From the NCBI GenBank assembly GCA_963787285.1, contig CAWBCM010000008.1:295560-359559 (forward strand): 64,000 nucleotides of DNA, read 5' to 3'. This document shows, in pieces, positions 27,477-36,418 of this stretch (the stretch's first letter is position 1; every line of letters starts with the position of its first letter). The notes below the pieces were generated by a model. It was not told the origin of the DNA and did not search any database. It was given only the letters and a program-made list of their open reading frames with translations. Source of the stretch: JAHEJN01 sp963787285 (lineage in GTDB: Bacteria; Actinomycetota; Acidimicrobiia; Acidimicrobiales; JAHEJN01). A program made the translations under genes and the position numbers.

Positions 27477-29861
27477 ATGACCACCACCGAATCCGCCAAC
27501 CCCACCGACGCCGCTCGACGGAACATCGAGGCGATCCTCCCGCTCCTTCCGCTCCAGAAGGCGCTCTACCTGCGGGGGGTACTGTCCGACGACGATCCGG
27601 GGTTCCTCCAGGTGCAGTGTCGTCTGCACGGCGATCTCGATCGGGGCCGGCTCGAAGCGGCGTGGAACGAGGTCGTGCGGGCGAATGCCGCATTGCGGAT
27701 GTCGTGTCGTGGCCGCGAGGGCTCCGACCCCATGGTCATCGTCTGGAAAACGGTGAGCCTGCCGTGGATCGAGCTCGACTGGCGGGATGCCCACGGCGAG
27801 GAGCAGGCCCGGCGTCTCTCGGACTTCCTCGCACGGGACCGTGCGAAGGGTCTCGATCTCGCCGAAGCCCCGGTGATGCGTGTCGGTCTCATCCGAGTCG
27901 ACGACGAGGCCTACGAGCTGGTTTGGACGTGCCACCACCTGTTCGTGGATGGCTGGTCGGCGGCCCTCGTTCTCGAACAATTGCTCGATCGGTACGGCAA
28001 TCGCGGCACCGGCACCGACTCGCCGCCCGCCAATGCCTACCGCCGCTACCACTCATGGGCGGCCGAGCTCGACCAGCGCGACAGTCGGGAGTTCTGGCGC
28101 GACCGGCTGGGCGGTTTCGTGCCCGCAGGCCGCCTCGAGCTCGACGAACCACTCGGCCCTGCCACCGGCCAGGAGGCGATCGAGCGGGAGATCGACGGCG
28201 ATCTCGTCGGCGCAGTCCTCGAATCGGCGTCGGCCCTTCGCGTCCCGCCCAACGCCGTGCTCCAAGGCGCATGGGGGCTGGTCGTCGCTGCGCTGAACGA
28301 CAGCGACGACATCGTCTTCGGCACCACCGTGGCCGGCCGAGCCGCCCCGGTCGATGGCATGGAGCGGCTGGTGGGCTTCTTCTCGAACGTGATTCCGGTA
28401 CGGGTGACCGTCACCGACGACACCACGGTCCGAGACTGGTTGCGTGAGCGGCGCGACCAACAGTTCGCGACCCAATCCCACGAGAGCTCGTTCCTCTCCG
28501 ACATCCAGGACTGGAGCGGAGTTCCTGGCCGTCAGCCTCTCTTCGAGACGTTGCTCGTGGTGGAGAACTTCCCCGCTGCCTCGGCCGCCGACGGCGCCGA
28601 CTCGATCACCCTCGAGGGTTTTCGCAGCGGCATCACCACGACCTTCCCCCTCACCCTGGCCCTCGCCCTCGGCGAGCGGTGGACCGCACGATTCACCTAC
28701 GACACGGCCCGCTTCGGGCCGGTCGGTGTGGGTTCGTTGCTCGACGCCTTCCTGAGTGCCCTCCGTGCGCTGACGGAGAATCCGGATCGACGGGTGGCCG
28801 ACCTCTGCGCGGCTGTCGCGAGTCTGGTTCCGCCCCGCCGTCACGGGCCGACCGACACGCCGCGGCGAGCCTCGAGGGTCGCGGGTCGCGACGGCGTCGA
28901 GCGCCAGCTCATCATGATCATGGAGGAGGTCCTCGGCGTGGAGGACATCGACCTGCGAGACGACTACTTCGACCTCGGTGGCACCTCGATACAAGCCGTT
29001 CGGCTGTTCGACGCCATCGAACGTCGACTGGGGGTGCGCCTCCCGGTCGCCACGCTGCTCGGTGGAGCGACGATCGAGCACCTGGCGTCCGTTCTGCGCG
29101 AGCGCGGCCCGTCGAACTACGAGTCGCTCGTTCCGATTCAGACCGAAGGATCGAAACGACCGCTTGCCTGCGTGCACGCCGGCGAACTCCACGTTCTCTT
29201 CTACCGCCCGTTGGCCATCCTGCTCGGAAGCGATCAGCCCGTCTACGGATTCGAACCCGTCGGGCGCAACGGAGAGCGTGCCCCCCTGGACGACTTCAGG
29301 GAGATCGCGGCGATCTATGTACGCGAGCTGCGCGAGATCCAGCCCGAAGGTCCGTATCGGCTGCTCGGCTACTGCCTCGGTGGCACCCTCTGCTGGGAGA
29401 TGGCCCACCAGCTCGAGGCCCTCGGTGAGGAGGTCGAGTTGCTCGCCTTGCTCGACACCCCGTACCCCTACCGACCACGCTCCACCGCCGCTGGTCGAGC
29501 CTGGTCGATCCTCCGGTCCGACGGAATCGGCGCGGTTGCCCGTCGTGGCGCAGCCAAGGTGACTCGTCGGCGGGCTCGCGCTCGTACGCTCAGCGGCTCG
29601 AGCGACCGAGTCCTCACCGCCAACTGGGTCCGTGAAGCCTGCCGGAGGGGCTTCCAGGCGTACGTGCCTCCTCGGTGCCGGGCAAAGGTGACGCTCATCC
29701 ACTCCTCGCAGTACGCCAAGTGGCCACGTGCTGCGGAGAACCGACGCTGGACGACCCTCGCCGGAGACGCTGCGGTCGAGATCGTCGAGTCCCAACACGA
29801 CCAACTGTTGCTCGAGCCGGCTCTGTCGGAGATCGCGGCCCTGCTTCGGGATCGGCTCTGA
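27477..29861 (+). CDS. NRPS terminal module 3: C-PCP-TE, no A domain, Cys thioesterase
   Basis: 794 residues. The C domain (about 15-450) opens with LPLLPLQKALYLRGV and has HHLFVDGWS (153-161). The PCP has DLGGTSIQAV with Ser504. A type I thioesterase (about 545-794) has GYCLGG, so the nucleophile is Cys633 instead of Ser, with Asp660 (LLDTPYP) and His774 (SQHDQL) completing the triad. No adenylation domain is present, so the carrier must be loaded in trans, probably by the stand-alone A domain at 30842-32377, or be bypassed. It starts 16 bp after module 2. Cys thioesterases occur in systems forming strained rings such as beta-lactones and beta-lactams; product release mode here is inference. 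Confidence 0.88.
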   Translation: MTTTESANPTDAARRNIEAILPLLPLQKALYLRGVLSDDDPGFLQVQCRLHGDLDRGRLEAAWNEVVRANAALRMSCRGREGSDPMVIVWKTVSLPWIELDWRDAHGEEQARRLSDFLARDRAKGLDLAEAPVMRVGLIRVDDEAYELVWTCHHLFVDGWSAALVLEQLLDRYGNRGTGTDSPPANAYRRYHSWAAELDQRDSREFWRDRLGGFVPAGRLELDEPLGPATGQEAIEREIDGDLVGAVLESASALRVPPNAVLQGAWGLVVAALNDSDDIVFGTTVAGRAAPVDGMERLVGFFSNVIPVRVTVTDDTTVRDWLRERRDQQFATQSHESSFLSDIQDWSGVPGRQPLFETLLVVENFPAASAADGADSITLEGFRSGITTTFPLTLALALGERWTARFTYDTARFGPVGVGSLLDAFLSALRALTENPDRRVADLCAAVASLVPPRRHGPTDTPRRASRVAGRDGVERQLIMIMEEVLGVEDIDLRDDYFDLGGTSIQAVRLFDAIERRLGVRLPVATLLGGATIEHLASVLRERGPSNYESLVPIQTEGSKRPLACVHAGELHVLFYRPLAILLGSDQPVYGFEPVGRNGERAPLDDFREIAAIYVRELREIQPEGPYRLLGYCLGGTLCWEMAHQLEALGEEVELLALLDTPYPYRPRSTAAGRAWSILRSDGIGAVARRGAAKVTRRRARARTLSGSSDRVLTANWVREACRRGFQAYVPPRCRAKVTLIHSSQYAKWPRAAENRRWTTLAGDAAVEIVESQHDQLLLEPALSEIAALLRDRL

Positions 29862-29874
29862 GAGCGCCGATCCG

Positions 29875-30585
29875 TCAGCGGAAAGTCCGACACTTCCTCC
29901 CCGCCGACTCCCGGGTGTCGGTCACCTCGGCGAACGGTGCGTCGCCGGCGACCGTCTCGACCACCAGGTTGCCCACGTGGTCGGGGCCCGGTTCGACACG
30001 GGTGAGGGTCCAGCGTCCGAAGCAATGGACACCACCGAGGGGAACGGAGAGGGCCGGTACCTCGACCTCATGCAGACCCGGTGTCATTCCATGGCCCTCG
30101 GCTTTGCCCAGCGCTTCCTTGCGCGTCCAGAGATCATGGAAGACCCGCTGCCGCTGCCGGGCCGGAAACGACCGCCAGTAGGCGTGCTCGGAGGGCGAGA
30201 GCGCTGTCTGCGCGACGTCGCCCAGCTGCGGGATCGCCGTGACCTGTTCGATGTCGATGCCGACTTCGCGTGCCTCGGCCACGACGCACATCGTCAGCGC
30301 ACCACTCCTCGTGAAGCTGAAGCGCCAGGGATGTCGTCCAGCCGGAAGCACCAGTCGGGGTTTCGTGTGCCGGTCGCCGACGATCTGCAGTTCCCCCGCG
30401 GCCACCCCACAGTGATGGGCGAGGGCTCGCCGCAGTAGGCCCCGGCCGGCGACGAAACGGCGCCGGTCGAGCATCGATCGGTACGACATGGCGCGCCTGC
30501 GTTCCTCGTCGGAGAGCAGGGCGTCGAGCCCGCTCAGCTCCTCGTCGGTGACGTCGCTCGACATCGTCCAGAGGTGAACGTGCAT
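29875..30585 (-). CDS. Sfp-type 4'-phosphopantetheinyl transferase
   Basis: 236-residue two-lobed PPTase that transfers phosphopantetheine from CoA to carrier-protein serines, needed for the PCPs of this cluster. Visible motifs are FVAGRGLLRRALAHHCG (N-lobe), KPRLVLP with FSFTRSG, the Mg-binding EVGIDIEQV, and LWTRKEALGKAEG (WxxKEA). The start ATG at 30585 lies 8 bp after the carrier-protein stop; an in-frame upstream start would only add antisense-like residues. Convergent with NRPS module 3 (13 bp apart). Dedicated activation of this NRPS is likely. Confidence 0.93.
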   Translation of the reverse strand: MHVHLWTMSSDVTDEELSGLDALLSDEERRRAMSYRSMLDRRRFVAGRGLLRRALAHHCGVAAGELQIVGDRHTKPRLVLPAGRHPWRFSFTRSGALTMCVVAEAREVGIDIEQVTAIPQLGDVAQTALSPSEHAYWRSFPARQRQRVFHDLWTRKEALGKAEGHGMTPGLHEVEVPALSVPLGGVHCFGRWTLTRVEPGPDHVGNLVVETVAGDAPFAEVTDTRESAGRKCRTFR

Positions 30586-30593
30586 GTCGCGCC

Positions 30594-30845
30594 TCAGCCG
30601 GAGGCCGCCCCCAGGCGATCGTCGACGTAGGCCGACATGGCGGCCACGGTCTGGAAGTTCTCCAGGATCACATCGGTCGGATCGATCTCGATGCCATGGG
30701 TGGTCTCGATCCACTCGACGATGCGCATCACACCGATGGAGTCGACCAGCCCGGTCAACAACAGGTCGGTCTCGGTGTCGACGGTCTCGTCGCCCGATGC
30801 GATCTCGGTGGTGATGAAGGCGAGTATGGCGGTGTCGGTGCTCAT
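30594..30845 (-). CDS. Stand-alone acyl/peptidyl carrier protein
   Basis: 83-residue acidic carrier with the phosphopantetheine site in GLVDSIGVMRIVEWIE (DS motif) between helices I and II. It starts at 30845, overlapping the stop of the stand-alone A domain (ATGA), and is followed by the PPTase, so the three form one operon. Expected role: hold the amino acid activated by the A domain as a thioester for tailoring (dioxygenase, dehydrogenase) or for delivery to module 1 or 3 condensation domains. Confidence 0.92.
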   Translation of the reverse strand: MSTDTAILAFITTEIASGDETVDTETDLLLTGLVDSIGVMRIVEWIETTHGIEIDPTDVILENFQTVAAMSAYVDDRLGAASG

Positions 30846-32377
30846 TGGATCTGGTACAGCAGCTTTCTCGCGGCCTGGCGGTCGATCTTCGCCGTGCCGG
30901 TTCGTGGGAGGGACTCGACCTCGATGATCTCGGTCGGTATGGCGTATTTCGGCAGGCGATCCCCGAGCGTAGCCAGTAGCTGCCGGTGGTCGATGGGTGC
31001 GCTCGGAACGATCATCGCGATCAGCTCATCGCCTCCCCGGTCGACTGCGGCCGCCTCGGCGACGCCGTCGAGATCCAGCAGCGCGGACTCGATGGCCTCG
31101 AGCTCGACTCGATGCCCGCGAATCTTGACCTGATGATCGGCACGGCCGAGAAAGACCAGGTTCCCGTCGACCCCTTCGACCACCTGGTCACCCGTGAGGT
31201 ACCACCGTGCCTCCTCACCGCTTGCCGTTGGGCGAACCCTGAACGAACCCGCAGTGATCTCCGGGCGATTCCAGTAGCAATCCATCATCGTGGACGTGTG
31301 AACGAGCAGCTGGCCCGGCGTCCCCGGCTCGACGATGCGCTCGGTCTCGTCGACCACCACCAGCTCGGTCTCGTCCCACGCCCGGCCGATGGGCACCGCT
31401 TCGAGATCGACCGGAGGTTCGTCGAGGTGGAAGTAGGTGCACTGATTCACCTCGGCCGGGCCGTAGACGTTGCTGAACCGGGCGTGGGGCCACCGCGCCA
31501 TGAGCTCGCCGAGTTGGCCGGGCGGGAACACCTCGCCGCCGAAGAGCACCCAGCGGAGCTGTTCGACATTGCGCTGGTCGAGCGCACCCCGTTCCAGGAC
31601 TTGCATGAGCAGGTAGGGCACCGAGTACCACACCGTGATCTGTTCCCGCTCGATCAGCTCGGTGAGGCTTGCGGGGAAGCGCAGCACCGGTTCGGGCACC
31701 ATCAACACCGAGCTGCCGGCGAAGGGTGCGGCGAAGAGCTCGAAGGTCGACTGATCGAAGTGAAGGGGAGCGATGTTGGCCAGACGGTCTCGTGGCTCCA
31801 GGCCGTAGGTCGCCGCCGCGAGCCGTGCGTAGGCGAGACCGCTGGCATGGGTGTGGAGAATCCCCTTCGGCGCGCCAGTCGAGCCCGATGTGTAGATGAT
31901 GTAGGCAGGGTCGTCGCTCGCGACACCCACCGGCGTCGCGGAGTCGAGGTCGGCCACCGCCGCCCACGGGATCACCCGCAGCGTCGCCGGACCCTGATCG
32001 GGACCGATGATGCCCGATAGGTCGGTCACCCGTGCCAGCTCGTTCAGTGCGGTGCCAGACCCGTCGGTGATGAGCACGCTGATGTCGCAATCGCGCACCA
32101 GCGTCGCGATGTAGTCGATCGGTGCCAGGGGGTCGAGCGGCACGTGAACGGCGCCGGCCCGCAACGAAGCGTGCACGGCGACCATCGAGTCGATCGACTT
32201 GTGGAGATGGATGCCTACCCGGTCGCCCGGTTCGACACCCGCCTCGACGAGTGCGGCCGCCAGTCGGCCGCATCGATCGATCAGTTCGCCGTAGTCGATC
32301 GACTGTCGACCATCGGTGACCGCCGGCGCCTGAGGGTCGATACGATCATCGTCGAGCAGTCGGCTGAGGAGTTCCAC
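30842..32377 (-). CDS. Stand-alone adenylation domain (amino acid-[carrier protein] ligase, PltF/RedM-like)
   Basis: 511-residue free-standing A domain activating an amino acid for the adjacent carrier. Motifs: YTSGSTGAPKG, FDQSTFELF, VYGPAEVNQC, YLTGDQV, IRGHRVELEAIE and the C-terminal catalytic Lys in TAKIDR. The stretch ITVWYSVPYLLM resembles the prolyl-carrier ligases (PltF, RedM). Pocket reading is DQFYLGVQCK against DLLYLALVCK in those enzymes: Asp235 is kept, so an alpha-amino acid is likely, but the altered positions argue against plain proline. Start: GTG at 32377, 7 nt after a CATACT -10 element. Confidence 0.88.
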   Translation of the reverse strand: MELLSRLLDDDRIDPQAPAVTDGRQSIDYGELIDRCGRLAAALVEAGVEPGDRVGIHLHKSIDSMVAVHASLRAGAVHVPLDPLAPIDYIATLVRDCDISVLITDGSGTALNELARVTDLSGIIGPDQGPATLRVIPWAAVADLDSATPVGVASDDPAYIIYTSGSTGAPKGILHTHASGLAYARLAAATYGLEPRDRLANIAPLHFDQSTFELFAAPFAGSSVLMVPEPVLRFPASLTELIEREQITVWYSVPYLLMQVLERGALDQRNVEQLRWVLFGGEVFPPGQLGELMARWPHARFSNVYGPAEVNQCTYFHLDEPPVDLEAVPIGRAWDETELVVVDETERIVEPGTPGQLLVHTSTMMDCYWNRPEITAGSFRVRPTASGEEARWYLTGDQVVEGVDGNLVFLGRADHQVKIRGHRVELEAIESALLDLDGVAEAAAVDRGGDELIAMIVPSAPIDHRQLLATLGDRLPKYAIPTEIIEVESLPRTGTAKIDRQAARKLLYQIQ

Positions 32378-32384
32378 CGGAACG

Positions 32385-32390
32385 AGTATG
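32385..32390 (-). promoter_or_regulatory. -10 element CATACT upstream of the stand-alone A domain
   Basis: On the minus strand CATACT lies 7 nt before GTG 32377. The same CATACTCGT string precedes trkH at 14552. It lies in the 74-bp divergent region shared with the dioxygenase operon. Confidence 0.5.
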
Positions 32391-32424
32391 CCGCCGACCG
32401 CGCACGGTCCCCGCAAGGCGGAAC

Positions 32425-32461
32425 GGAGGAGACACGGATGGAGACGGCGCGATGGAATTGA
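32425..32461 (+). other. Strong SD and 7-codon leader ORF overlapping the dioxygenase start
   Basis: GGAGGAG at 32425-32431 is ideally placed (6 nt) for an ATG at 32438 that opens a seven-codon reading frame METARWN ending TGA at 32459-32461. The dioxygenase ATG at 32452 lies inside it in another frame, with no SD of its own at the usual distance. It may be a coupled leader peptide, or a one-base sequence error that displaced the real N-terminus. Confidence 0.35.
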
Positions 32462-33405
32462 CCGCAAACGCCAAACCCCTCGACCTGTCACCCGAGAGCT
32501 TCGGCGAGCTCGAGCCCGCCTCCGATCTCCTCGGTGATGGCGACGCCCTCCGCACCACGGTCGAAGATCGCGGCTACCTGTTCTTTCCCGGCCTCATCGA
32601 GGCCGACGTCGTCGCCGCGGCCCGCCACGAGATCCTCTTGAAATACGCCGCCATCGGCGAGATCGACGACCGCTTTCCCCTCGACGATGCCCGGCTGGGC
32701 GACTTCTCGGCGGTGCCTGCCGCCAATCTGCGAGCGTTCTCCGAGAGCGTCCGGTCGGGCCACTGGTACCGACAGGTGGTCGAGAACCGAGCGGTCATCG
32801 ATCTGTACGCCGACCTGCTCGACGGACCGGTCCACTGCTACGACTTCCGGTGGCCGCGGTTCGTTCGGCCCGGTGAAGGGTGCGGGTTCCACTGCGACGG
32901 TCCGTACATGAACCGTGGCACCGATCGGGTCTTTTCCAGCTGGATCCCGCTCGGTCGGGTCACCAAGCAGGAGGGTGCGCTGATGATCCTCGAGGACAGT
33001 CATCGCAACCAGAAGCTCCTCGACGGCTACCTGAGAGCCGATGCCGACCGTGACGGTCTGGTGTGGCTCGACGACGATCCGATCAAGGTGCAGCAGACCT
33101 ACGGCCGCCGCTGGCTGACGACCGACTTCGAGCCCGGCGACGTGTTGTGCTTCGGCATGCACACGTTGCACGGCGCCCTCGACAACAACTCACCGACCGA
33201 TCGGTGCCGGCTGTCGTCGGACAGCCGGTATCAGCGGGCAGACGAGCCCGCCGACCCGCGGTGGAACGGCGAGGAAATCGAGGGCCACGGCGGCCGCCGT
33301 GTCTTCTACCCGGGCCTCGGCCGCTGGAACAACGAGGACTTCCAGGACGAATGGAAACGAGTCGACGAATGGGGTCGCCTGATCATGGACACCGCGGGCC
33401 CGTGA
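32452..33405 (+). CDS. Phytanoyl-CoA dioxygenase-family Fe(II)/2-oxoglutarate oxygenase
   Basis: 317-residue cupin-fold dioxygenase that would hydroxylate an unactivated carbon with 2-oxoglutarate and O2. The facial triad is visible as His147 and Asp149 in GFHCDGPYM and His240 in MHTLHGAL; the Arg for 2-oxoglutarate would lie shortly after, in the TDRCRLSSD stretch. It lies divergent from the stand-alone A/PCP/PPTase operon and overlaps the following acyl-CoA dehydrogenase (GTGA), so it is likely a tailoring enzyme acting on a carrier-bound amino acid or the released peptide. Confidence 0.87.
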   Translation: MELTANAKPLDLSPESFGELEPASDLLGDGDALRTTVEDRGYLFFPGLIEADVVAAARHEILLKYAAIGEIDDRFPLDDARLGDFSAVPAANLRAFSESVRSGHWYRQVVENRAVIDLYADLLDGPVHCYDFRWPRFVRPGEGCGFHCDGPYMNRGTDRVFSSWIPLGRVTKQEGALMILEDSHRNQKLLDGYLRADADRDGLVWLDDDPIKVQQTYGRRWLTTDFEPGDVLCFGMHTLHGALDNNSPTDRCRLSSDSRYQRADEPADPRWNGEEIEGHGGRRVFYPGLGRWNNEDFQDEWKRVDEWGRLIMDTAGP

Positions 33406-34572
33406 GCGATCTGGCCATCGAAGCGCTGCTCGACAGCACGCATCCACTCAAGGTCGAGACCGCCGAGTGGGCGCGTGCAGAGCTCGCGAAGGGCGACCGG
33501 GTCCGCGCCGATAGGGAGAGCATCTTCGCCGCCGACGACTGGAAGCGCTGTGCCGCTCGGGGTATTCAGGGCCTTCTGGTCGCCGAGGAGTTCGGCGGCC
33601 AGGGTCGCGACATCATCTCGGCGCTCCTGGTCCTGGAGGGTCTCGGGCTCGGTTGCCGCGACAACGGACTCACCTTCGCCATCGGCAGCCAGATCGTGAG
33701 CACCCAGCACGCGATCGACCAGTTCGGCACCACTGACCAGAAGCAGCGATGGCTTCCCGGGCTCTGCGACGGCTCCCTGTTCGGCGCCTTTGCCATCACC
33801 GAACCGGAGTCGGGCTCGGATCCCTTCGCCTTGAGCGCTCGCGCCGAGAAGAACAGGGAGGGCGCCTATCGGCTCTCCGGTCACAAGGCCTACATCACGC
33901 TCGGATCGGTGTGCGATGTGGTGGTCGTCTTCGCGTCGACCGATCCCGATGCCGGTCGTTGGGGCCTCTCGGCCTTCGTCGTCGCCAGTGACACGCCGGG
34001 CGTCGAGATCCAACCCAACCGCGAGAAGATGGGCATGCGCACCACGCCGTTCGGCGACATCGTCTTCGATGGCGCGATCGTCGGCGAGAACGATCGGCTC
34101 GGGCCCGAAGGCGCAGGGTCGTCCATCTTCGGATCGCACTCTCGAAGCCGAGCGTGCCTTCGTCTTCGCCACGCACGTTGGCGCCATGGAGCGCCAGCTC
34201 GACGAGACCGATCGCCTACGCTCGTGAGCGGACCCAGTCGGGACGCCCGATCGGCGGGTTCCAGGCCGTTTCCCACCGAATCGCCGACATGAAGCTACGA
34301 CACGAGACGTCGCGGCTGTTGCTGTACAAGGCGGGGCTCTGGGAGTCGACCAAGGGCCGACCGCCACGCTGGCCGCGGCGTTGGTGAAACTCGGGGCCAG
34401 CGAGGCGGCGGTGGCATCGGCGCTCGATGCCACGTCGTCCACGGCGCAAAGGGCTACGTCAGTGAGTTCGAGGTCGAGCGCGAGCTGCGCGATGCAGTCG
34501 GGCGGACTGATCTATTCGGGTACGTCGGATATTCAACGCAACATCATCGCGGGTCTGCTCGGGCTCGGCTAG
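33402..34572 (+). CDS. Acyl-CoA dehydrogenase-like flavoprotein (frame-disrupted 3' third)
   Basis: FAD enzyme for alpha,beta-desaturation of an acyl or aminoacyl thioester. The N-terminal part is intact: LLVAEEFGGQGRDI, FAITEPESGSDPFAL (FAD/substrate loop), HKAYITLGSVCDVVVVF and MGMRTTPFGDIVFDG. From about 34135 the frame switches at least five times before ending in GGLIYSGTSDIQRNIIAGLL, the standard C-terminus with RERTQSGRPIGGFQAV recoverable between. The GTG start at 33402 overlaps the dioxygenase stop. In pyrrolyl-type pathways a related dehydrogenase oxidises prolyl-PCP made by a stand-alone A domain, an attractive analogy here. The dense indels suggest local sequence error. Confidence 0.82.
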
Positions 34573-34645
34573 TGATGTGTGTAACGCCGTCGATGCCGCC
34601 ACAATGTCTCGAGGAATTCCGAGCCAGGAAGGCAGCCCCCACATC

Positions 34646-36004
34646 GTGAAGTCGAAATCGACCGTCATGCGCATTCTCCTCGCCGTCGTAGCAATCGTCA
34701 CCGTGCTACTGGCGCTCGTCCCTCCGGCCGGCGCCCACACCGGCGAGCAGAGCTACATCTACCTCGACATCCTGGAGGACCGCATCGAGGGTCGAGTGGA
34801 GTTCCCGATCGATCAGCTCAACGACGTGCTCGACCTGTCGATTCCTCAGGGTCGAGCCGGCGCCCTGAGTGGGATCGCCGACAACCTCGAGCTGCTCCAG
34901 GACTATGCCGCCAACCACCTCGCCATCGGTGACGGCACGGTCGACTGGGAGCTCGACTTCGACGGTTTCGACATGTTGTTCGTCAACGCCGGCAGCTACG
35001 CCATCCTCGAGTTCGAGGTTGTCGAGCGCTTCGACCCCGTCCCCCGACAGTTCACCGTCTTCTTCGACGGCATCATCGAGTCGGACCGCAATGCCGATGC
35101 GTTCCTGTTGATCGCCAACGACTGGGGAACCGGGACCTTCGCCAACGAGGCCGACGACCTCCTGCGCTACACGTCCGGCAACACCACCCAGGTCGTCGAC
35201 CTCGACGACTCGTCGTGGTGGAAGGGCATGAGCGCGGTCATCGATCTGGGCATCGATCACATCCGGATCGGAACCGACCACATCCTCTTCGTCATCGCTC
35301 TGGTACTGCCTGCGGTTCTCGTGTACAGCCGCGAGGACGGCTGGCAACCGGCCCCGACCTTCGGGGGCTCGTTGTGGCGAGTCATGAAGATCGTGACCAT
35401 GTTCACGATTGCGCACTCGATCACGCTCACGCTGGGTGGGTTCGAGATCATCGAGCTCCCGGCGCGGGGGGTGGAGTTCCTCATCGCCATCTCCATCGCA
35501 CTGGCTGCGCTGCACAACCTGAAGCCCCGCTTCTTCAACAAGGAGTGGGCGATCGCCTTCGGCTTCGGCCTGTTCCACGGGCTGGGCTTCGCCGGTTTGT
35601 TGTCCGATCTCGGTCTCGACCGGTCGAACCGGATCCAGTCGCTCCTCGGCTTCAACGTCGGGATCGAGCTCGGGCAGGCCGTGATCATCCTGTTGCTCTT
35701 CCCCGTCCTGTTCATCCTTCGCCGGACGCTGGCCTACATGTGGTTCTTCACCCTCGGCTCGATCGCACTGGCCATCGTCGCCACCGGCTGGGCCTACGAG
35801 CGACTTGTCCAGACCGACGTGGGCGTGAACGACCTCATCGATCCGGTCTTCGCATGGCCGCGGGCGTTCTGGGTGATGGTCGTCGCAGCAGCCCTCGCAA
35901 CGGCGCTCTACGTCGTCGAGGATCGCCGCCGCCGACTCCGGCCCTTGCCCGCGAAGGCGAGTGTCGGGGATCCCGACGCCGACGAGGTTCTCGTTCGGCT
36001 CTGA
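34646..36004 (+). CDS. HupE/UreJ-family membrane protein
   Basis: About 452 residues. An N-terminal signal segment (MRILLAVVAIVTVLLALVPP, cleavage after GAHA-like residues) leads to an extracytoplasmic region of about 170 residues, then a polytopic C-terminal domain with GIDHIRIGTDHILFVIALVL, FTIAHSITLTLGG, FGLFHGLGFAGLL and FNVGIELGQ, the His-rich helices of the HupE/UreJ_2 family, some members of which move Ni or Co. Start chosen as GTG 34646, with AGGAAGG upstream; ATG 34667 also works. It begins 73 bp after the dehydrogenase and may or may not belong to the NRPS locus. Confidence 0.82.
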   Translation: MKSKSTVMRILLAVVAIVTVLLALVPPAGAHTGEQSYIYLDILEDRIEGRVEFPIDQLNDVLDLSIPQGRAGALSGIADNLELLQDYAANHLAIGDGTVDWELDFDGFDMLFVNAGSYAILEFEVVERFDPVPRQFTVFFDGIIESDRNADAFLLIANDWGTGTFANEADDLLRYTSGNTTQVVDLDDSSWWKGMSAVIDLGIDHIRIGTDHILFVIALVLPAVLVYSREDGWQPAPTFGGSLWRVMKIVTMFTIAHSITLTLGGFEIIELPARGVEFLIAISIALAALHNLKPRFFNKEWAIAFGFGLFHGLGFAGLLSDLGLDRSNRIQSLLGFNVGIELGQAVIILLLFPVLFILRRTLAYMWFFTLGSIALAIVATGWAYERLVQTDVGVNDLIDPVFAWPRAFWVMVVAAALATALYVVEDRRRRLRPLPAKASVGDPDADEVLVRL

Positions 36005-36022
36005 GTGCGGCACAGTGGGCGG

Positions 36023-36418
36023 ATGCGACGCCAGTATCACTTCATGCCCGGCGCCCGACGACTCGACGCCTGGGATGTGCACCGGCTGATCGAGCTGGCC
36101 CGCGGCCTTCCGGTCGAGTGGCTGGACCTCGGTGATCTGGAGCCCGAGTACGACAAGGTGTACTGGTTCGGGCCCGACCATCCCGCAACCGTCCGGTCGG
36201 TGGTGGAGCACGCTCGACTGGTCGACCGAGCCGACCTGAGCCACCCGATCATCCTCGGCGCCGACGGACGGGTGATGGACGGCATGCACCGGCTCGCCAA
36301 GGCCTTCCGTGATGGCTCCGACACCATCGCGGCGGTTCGTTTCCCCGTCGATCCCGAACCTGATCATCGCGACTGCATCCCGTCAGAGCTGTCGTATGAA
36401 CCACCGGCGCAGGCATGA
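36023..36418 (+). CDS. Small ParB/Srx-like protein of unknown function
   Basis: 131 residues. HPIILGADGRVMDGMHRLAKAF resembles the ParB N-terminal/sulfiredoxin-type nucleotide-binding motif (DGxHR) seen in small conserved proteins with this domain alone. No DNA-binding domain is present, so a partitioning role is not implied. The start ATG lies 6 nt after CACAGT, a weak -10 element; the stop overlaps the next gene (ATGA). Function unknown. Confidence 0.7.
   Translation: MRRQYHFMPGARRLDAWDVHRLIELARGLPVEWLDLGDLEPEYDKVYWFGPDHPATVRSVVEHARLVDRADLSHPIILGADGRVMDGMHRLAKAFRDGSDTIAAVRFPVDPEPDHRDCIPSELSYEPPAQA

Noticed and set aside
36023..36418. Chromosome-partitioning ParB
   Set aside because: Only the small DGxHR nucleotide-binding-like motif is present; no helix-turn-helix or dimerisation domain and no parA or parS nearby.
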